From Enterococcus_I eurekensis (lineage in GTDB: Bacteria; Bacillota; Bacilli; Lactobacillales; Enterococcaceae): 26,113 nt of DNA. The stretch is taken from NCBI RefSeq assembly GCF_042654605.1, contig NZ_JBHSGT010000051.1, forward strand, positions 1 to 26,113, written 5' to 3'. A program made the translations under genes and the position numbers. Every line of letters begins with the position of its first letter. Position 1 is the first letter of the stretch. The notes under the pieces are model-generated. The model ran no database searches and was not told where the DNA came from. It saw only the letters and a program-made list of their open reading frames with translations. This document shows positions 22,844 to 26,113 of this stretch, in pieces.

Positions 22844-23845
22844 ATGGAACAAGGTTGGAAAATTGGTAATGTAGCCATTCCAAACCGAGTAGTCGTTGCC
22901 CCAATGGCGGGGATTACCAATGCTGCTTTTCGAGTGACGGTTAAAGAAGCAGGCGCAGGATTAGTTGTTTGTGAAATGATCAGTGACCAAGGGATTCAAA
23001 TGCGTAACAAAAAAACCCTTGAAATGCTTTACATCGATGACGAAACGGAACATCCACTTAGCCTTCAAATTTTTGGTGGGACGAAAGAAACTTTAGTAGA
23101 AGCCGCTAAATTTGTGGCAGAAAATACAACAGCCGATATTATCGATATTAATATGGGGTGCCCTGTCAATAAAATCATTAAAGCGGAGGCTGGCGCGAAA
23201 TGGTTGCTCGACCCTGATAAAGTTTATGAAATGGTGCAAGCTGTTTCTTCCGCGATTGAAAAACCGGTCACAGTTAAGATGCGTATCGGCTGGGATGATG
23301 AGCATATTTTTGCTGTAGAAAATGCCAAAGCCGCACAAGCTGCTGGGGCTGCTGCAATTGCCATGCATGGTCGCACGCGTGTCCAAATGTATGAAGGTAA
23401 CGCAAATTGGGATGTTTTACGTGAAGTCAAGAAACACTTGTCGATTCCTTTTATGGGTAACGGTGACGTCCGTACTCCAGAAGATGCGAAAAGAATGTTT
23501 GAAGAAGTCGGTTGTGACGCGGTGATGATTGGTCGTGCGGCAATGGGAAATCCTTGGATGATTCATCGTACAAAACATTTCCTTGAAACAGGCGAATTGA
23601 TTGCAGAACCAACGCCTCGTCAGAAAATTGATACGGCGAAGCTGCATTTTGAACGTTTAATTCAATTAAAAGGAGAAAAAATCGCGGCTCGTGAATTTCG
23701 TCAGCACGCCGCCTACTATCTAAAAGGTATTCCGCGTGCTGCTAAAGTTAAGGCAGCGATTAATCAATCAGAAACAAGAGAAACAACACTTCAATTATTG
23801 ACAGAGTTTTTAGATAAAGTTGAGAACCAACCAATTATCCGTTAA
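22844..23845 (+). CDS. dusB: tRNA-dihydrouridine synthase DusB family
   Basis: This 333-residue flavoenzyme reduces uridine to dihydrouridine in the tRNA D-loop using NADPH. The TIM-barrel FMN motifs are intact: VAPMAGITNAAFR (18-30), the catalytic Cys106 in DINMGCPVNK, VKMRIGWDD, AMHGRTR, GNGDV and MIGRAAMGNP. The C-terminal helical tRNA-binding domain is present (about 245-330). The ATG directly follows the hslO stop with only a weak GGGGG site upstream, so translation probably depends on coupling with hslO. In Bacillus the equivalent gene also lies between hslO and lysS. Confidence 0.93.
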   Translation: MEQGWKIGNVAIPNRVVVAPMAGITNAAFRVTVKEAGAGLVVCEMISDQGIQMRNKKTLEMLYIDDETEHPLSLQIFGGTKETLVEAAKFVAENTTADIIDINMGCPVNKIIKAEAGAKWLLDPDKVYEMVQAVSSAIEKPVTVKMRIGWDDEHIFAVENAKAAQAAGAAAIAMHGRTRVQMYEGNANWDVLREVKKHLSIPFMGNGDVRTPEDAKRMFEEVGCDAVMIGRAAMGNPWMIHRTKHFLETGELIAEPTPRQKIDTAKLHFERLIQLKGEKIAAREFRQHAAYYLKGIPRAAKVKAAINQSETRETTLQLLTEFLDKVENQPIIR

Positions 23846-23853
23846 AAAGTCAA

Positions 23854-23901
23854 GAGAAAAGTGAGTAGAAGGAACAACTTCAGCTTGCTTTTTCTCGTTT
23901 T
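23854..23901 (+). terminator. Probable terminator after dusB
   Basis: GAGAAAAGTGAGTAGAAG (23854-23871) pairs with CTTCAGCTTGCTTTTTCTC (23878-23896) through Watson-Crick and G-U pairs with one mismatch and one bulge. GTTTTC follows. The tail is imperfect, so some read-through to lysS is likely; no clear lysS promoter was found in the 103-bp gap. Confidence 0.5.
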
Positions 23902-23948
23902 CATTGGCATTATAGAAAAGTAGTGAAAAATAGAATGGAGGATGACTC

Positions 23949-25442
23949 GTGACAGAGGAACGCCAAACACAAGAAGAACTTAACGACCAAATGTTAGTTC
24001 GCCGTCAAAAGATGGAACATTTGCAACAAGAAGGAATCGATCCTTTTGGGCAACGTTTTGACCGTACCCATAATTCTGCCGAGTTGCATGAATTATTTAA
24101 CCAACGATCAAAAGAAGAATTAAAGGAAATGGCACTAACAAGTAGTATTGCTGGACGAATGGTAACAAAGCGCGGAAAAGGAAAAGCTGGCTTTGCTCAT
24201 TTGCAAGATCGTGAAGGTCGTATTCAAATTTACGTACGTAAAGATCAAGTAGGCGATGAGGCTTACGAGATCTTCAAACAAGCAGACTTAGGTGATTTCT
24301 TTGGTGTAACTGGAGAAATTATGAAAACTGATACAGGTGAAGTTTCTATTAAAGCAACGGAAATAACATTGTTAACGAAAGCTTTGCGTCCATTACCAGA
24401 CAAATATCATGGTTTAACAAACATTGAACAACGCTACCGTCAACGTTACTTGGACTTAATTAGTAATAAAGAAAGCTTCGATCGTTTTATGAAACGTAGC
24501 CAAATTATTAGTGAAATCCGTCGTTACCTTGATGGACAAGGTTATTTAGAAGTGGAAACGCCAGTCTTACATAACCAAGCAGGTGGTGCATCGGCTCGTC
24601 CATTTGAAACACACCACAACGCACTTGATATGGAATTATACCTACGTATCGCTTTAGAGCTACATCTAAAACGTTTAATTGTCGGTGGCATGGAAAAAGT
24701 TTATGAAATTAGTCGTGTGTTCCGTAACGAAGGGATTGATACAACACATAATCCTGAATTTACAATGTTGGAATGTTATACAGCATATACTGACTATAAA
24801 GATATCATGAATTTAACAGAAGGTATTATTCGTCATGCTGCAACGAAAACATTAGGTACGACAGAAGTGACTTACGATGGACAAACAGTTGACTTAGGAC
24901 CGGAATTCCGTCGTGTTCATATGGCAGATGCTGTTAAAGAAATTACTGGTGTTGACTTCTGGCAAAAAATGACAACTGAAGAAGCCCATGCACTTGCAAA
25001 AGAGCATAATGTACCAGTAACAAAAAATATGGAAGTCGGTCATGTATTAAATGAATTTTTCGAAGTATTTGTCGAAGATACATTACAACAACCAACTTTT
25101 GTTTACGGACACCCTGTGGAAGTTTCTCCGCTTGCGAAGAAAAATCCAGAAGATGATCGCTTTACGGACCGTTTCGAGTTATTTATTGTTGGCCGTGAAT
25201 TCGCCAATGCCTTTACAGAATTAAATGACCCGATTGATCAACGTGCGCGTTTTGAAGCACAAGATCAAGAAAAAGCCGATGGAAATGATGAAGCGCATGG
25301 TGTGGATGAAGATTTCTTAGAAGCATTAGAGTACGGTATGCCGCCAACTGGTGGATTAGGAATTGGGATTGACCGTCTAGTTATGCTATTAACTGATGCA
25401 CAATCGATTCGTGATGTTTTACTATTCCCAACAATGAGATAA
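23949..25442 (+). CDS. lysS: Lysyl-tRNA synthetase, class II
   Basis: This 497-residue enzyme charges tRNA-Lys. An N-terminal OB-fold anticodon-binding domain (about 57-150) precedes the class II catalytic core, with motif 1 around RSQIISEIRRYLDGQGYLEVETPVL-type sequence (about 185-208). Motif 2 is at about 252-276 (YEISRVFRNEGI, HNPEFTMLE) and motif 3 near the C-terminus (GLGIGIDRLVMLLTD). The start is GTG, supported by GGAGG 7 nt upstream. No T-box leader is visible. It precedes a ribosomal RNA operon, the same arrangement as lysS-rrn in Bacillus. Confidence 0.97.
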   Translation: MTEERQTQEELNDQMLVRRQKMEHLQQEGIDPFGQRFDRTHNSAELHELFNQRSKEELKEMALTSSIAGRMVTKRGKGKAGFAHLQDREGRIQIYVRKDQVGDEAYEIFKQADLGDFFGVTGEIMKTDTGEVSIKATEITLLTKALRPLPDKYHGLTNIEQRYRQRYLDLISNKESFDRFMKRSQIISEIRRYLDGQGYLEVETPVLHNQAGGASARPFETHHNALDMELYLRIALELHLKRLIVGGMEKVYEISRVFRNEGIDTTHNPEFTMLECYTAYTDYKDIMNLTEGIIRHAATKTLGTTEVTYDGQTVDLGPEFRRVHMADAVKEITGVDFWQKMTTEEAHALAKEHNVPVTKNMEVGHVLNEFFEVFVEDTLQQPTFVYGHPVEVSPLAKKNPEDDRFTDRFELFIVGREFANAFTELNDPIDQRARFEAQDQEKADGNDEAHGVDEDFLEALEYGMPPTGGLGIGIDRLVMLLTDAQSIRDVLLFPTMR

Positions 25443-25457
25443 AAAAATATTTTCATT

Positions 25458-25507
25458 AAAAGGCTGAGAAAACAAGGATATTTCTTGTTTTCCGCCTTTT
25501 TTTCTTT
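25458..25507 (+). terminator. Intrinsic terminator of lysS
   Basis: GAAAACAAG (25468-25476) pairs with CTTGTTTTC (25484-25492), and outside a small internal loop AAAAGGC (25458-25464) pairs with GCCTTTT (25494-25500). A long T tract follows, which isolates lysS from the rRNA operon. Confidence 0.92.
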
Positions 25508-25611
25508 TCTTAGAATTGTTTCCTACAAAATCCATCTTTAAAGGCGAACGAAACCTAAAAATAACACTTTAATTATCGTTAGTTTGAGAGAGGGTCGAAG
25601 GTGGGTAATGG

Positions 25612-25640
25612 TTGACCTGATGCTGTTTCCTTGGTATATT
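25612..25640 (+). promoter_or_regulatory. rRNA operon promoter P1
   Basis: TTGACC (25612-25617) and TATATT (25635-25640) are 17 bp apart, about 430 bp upstream of 16S. Confidence 0.7.
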
Positions 25641-25680
25641 AGTAGTTGTTGAAAACACAAAAAGATTTTTTAAAAAACAA

Positions 25681-25709
25681 TTGACGTGTGTTTAACTAAA
25701 TGCTATTAT
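25681..25709 (+). promoter_or_regulatory. rRNA operon promoter P2
   Basis: TTGACG (25681-25686) and TATTAT (25704-25709) are 17 bp apart. The -10 region and downstream AAGTCGC recur at P3, 94 bp further on. Confidence 0.65.
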
Positions 25710-25773
25710 AACTAAGTCGCAAATAACCATATAAAATAACAAACTTTCAGATTGAAAAAATGTTAAAAAGTGG

Positions 25774-25803
25774 TTGACAAGTAATGGTGCGATTTGTTAT
25801 TAT
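25774..25803 (+). promoter_or_regulatory. rRNA operon promoter P3
   Basis: A perfect TTGACA (25774-25779) and TATTAT (25798-25803) are 18 bp apart. The segment TATTATAACGAAGTCGC duplicates that of P2 with one change. Confidence 0.7.
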
Positions 25804-25870
25804 AACGAAGTCGCTGTTAACGGCAGATAACTTTTAAAGAAAAGTTACAAAAAACTTTTATAAAAAAGTG

Positions 25871-25899
25871 TTGACAATAAAACGTCAACCTGATATGAT
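25871..25899 (+). promoter_or_regulatory. rRNA operon promoter P4
   Basis: A perfect TTGACA (25871-25876) and TATGAT (25894-25899) are 17 bp apart, the best match of the four and the closest to 16S. A GTTGAC..GTCAAC inverted repeat overlaps its -35 and spacer. Confidence 0.85.
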
Positions 25900-25931
25900 A
25901 TAAAAGTTGCTAACACAGCAACAACGTAGAC

Positions 25932-25950
25932 CTTTGAAAACTGAACAAAG
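25932..25950 (+). promoter_or_regulatory. rRNA leader box A-like antitermination segment
   Basis: CTTTGAAAACTGAACAAAG is the usual Firmicutes pre-16S leader element where Nus factors assemble. It lies about 30 nt after P4. Hairpins follow at 25981-25998 (GTTTCTA..TAGAAAC) and around 26046-26060 (CAACC-GAAA-GGTTG). Confidence 0.65.
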
Positions 25951-26069
25951 CAAGCAAAACAAACAACAAACGTGTAGAATGTTTCTATTTATAGAAACAA
26001 ACATACAACAAGCAATATGCTAGCAACGTTAATTTATGAGCTTATCAACCGAAAGGTTGTTTCAACTTT

Positions 26070-26113
26070 TTTAATGAGAGTTTGATCCTGGCTCAGGACG
26101 AACGCTGGCGGCG
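26070..26113 (+). rRNA. rrs: 16S ribosomal RNA, 5' end (cut by window edge)
   Basis: The universal 16S start AGAGTTTGATCCTGGCTCAG is at 26077-26096, followed by GACGAACGCTGGCGGCG at the window edge. By alignment with E. coli numbering, where this AGAG starts at position 8, the mature 5' end is near 26070. Only about 44 nt are present, too little to name the genus. Confidence 0.97.

Overview
The window comes from a low-GC Gram-positive chromosome of the order Lactobacillales, most likely an Enterococcaceae member (Enterococcus or Vagococcus type). This rests on gene content, gene order and strong Shine-Dalgarno sites; no tool was run and the genus is not proven. The right half, pth-mfd-flippase-rqcP-divIC-S1 protein-tilS-hpt-ftsH-hslO-dusB-lysS-16S rRNA, is the ancestral Firmicutes block also found in Bacillus (spoVC to lysS-rrn), without its sporulation genes.

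Left part (1-9.4 kb), mostly minus strand. It starts with the 3' end of a membrane-protein gene. Next is a large membrane-anchored protein of the DacA/PBP5 family whose three catalytic motifs all look destroyed. A minus-strand operon follows: DUF969, a 5'-truncated DUF979, a 0.15-kb repeat element, pcp (pyroglutamyl peptidase) and a gamma-glutamylcyclotransferase-like gene, suggesting a 5-oxoproline theme. On the plus strand come two small proteins of unknown function, a VanZ-like protein and yebC. An L,D-transpeptidase and L-lactate dehydrogenase are again on the minus strand.

Right part (9.5-26.1 kb), all plus strand. Translation and RNA quality genes (pth, rqcP, S1 protein, tilS, dusB, lysS) are mixed with DNA repair (mfd), cell division and envelope (flippase, divIC), purine salvage (hpt) and proteostasis (ftsH, hslO). 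A good CtsR-like operator overlaps the ftsH transcription start region. Four stacked sigma-A promoters precede the 16S rRNA gene, of which the first 44 bases or so are present.

The most unusual feature is a family of about 120-bp modular long-hairpin repeats in head-to-tail tandem arrays at three intergenic sites: 3236-3396 (minus), 16767-17325 (plus) and 21504-21868 (minus). All units share short head and tail linkers (GAGGYYAT ... RCCGWTWAA). Their arms fall into at least four sequence classes, each still self-complementary, and compensatory changes between copies support a selected hairpin. I do not recognise the family.
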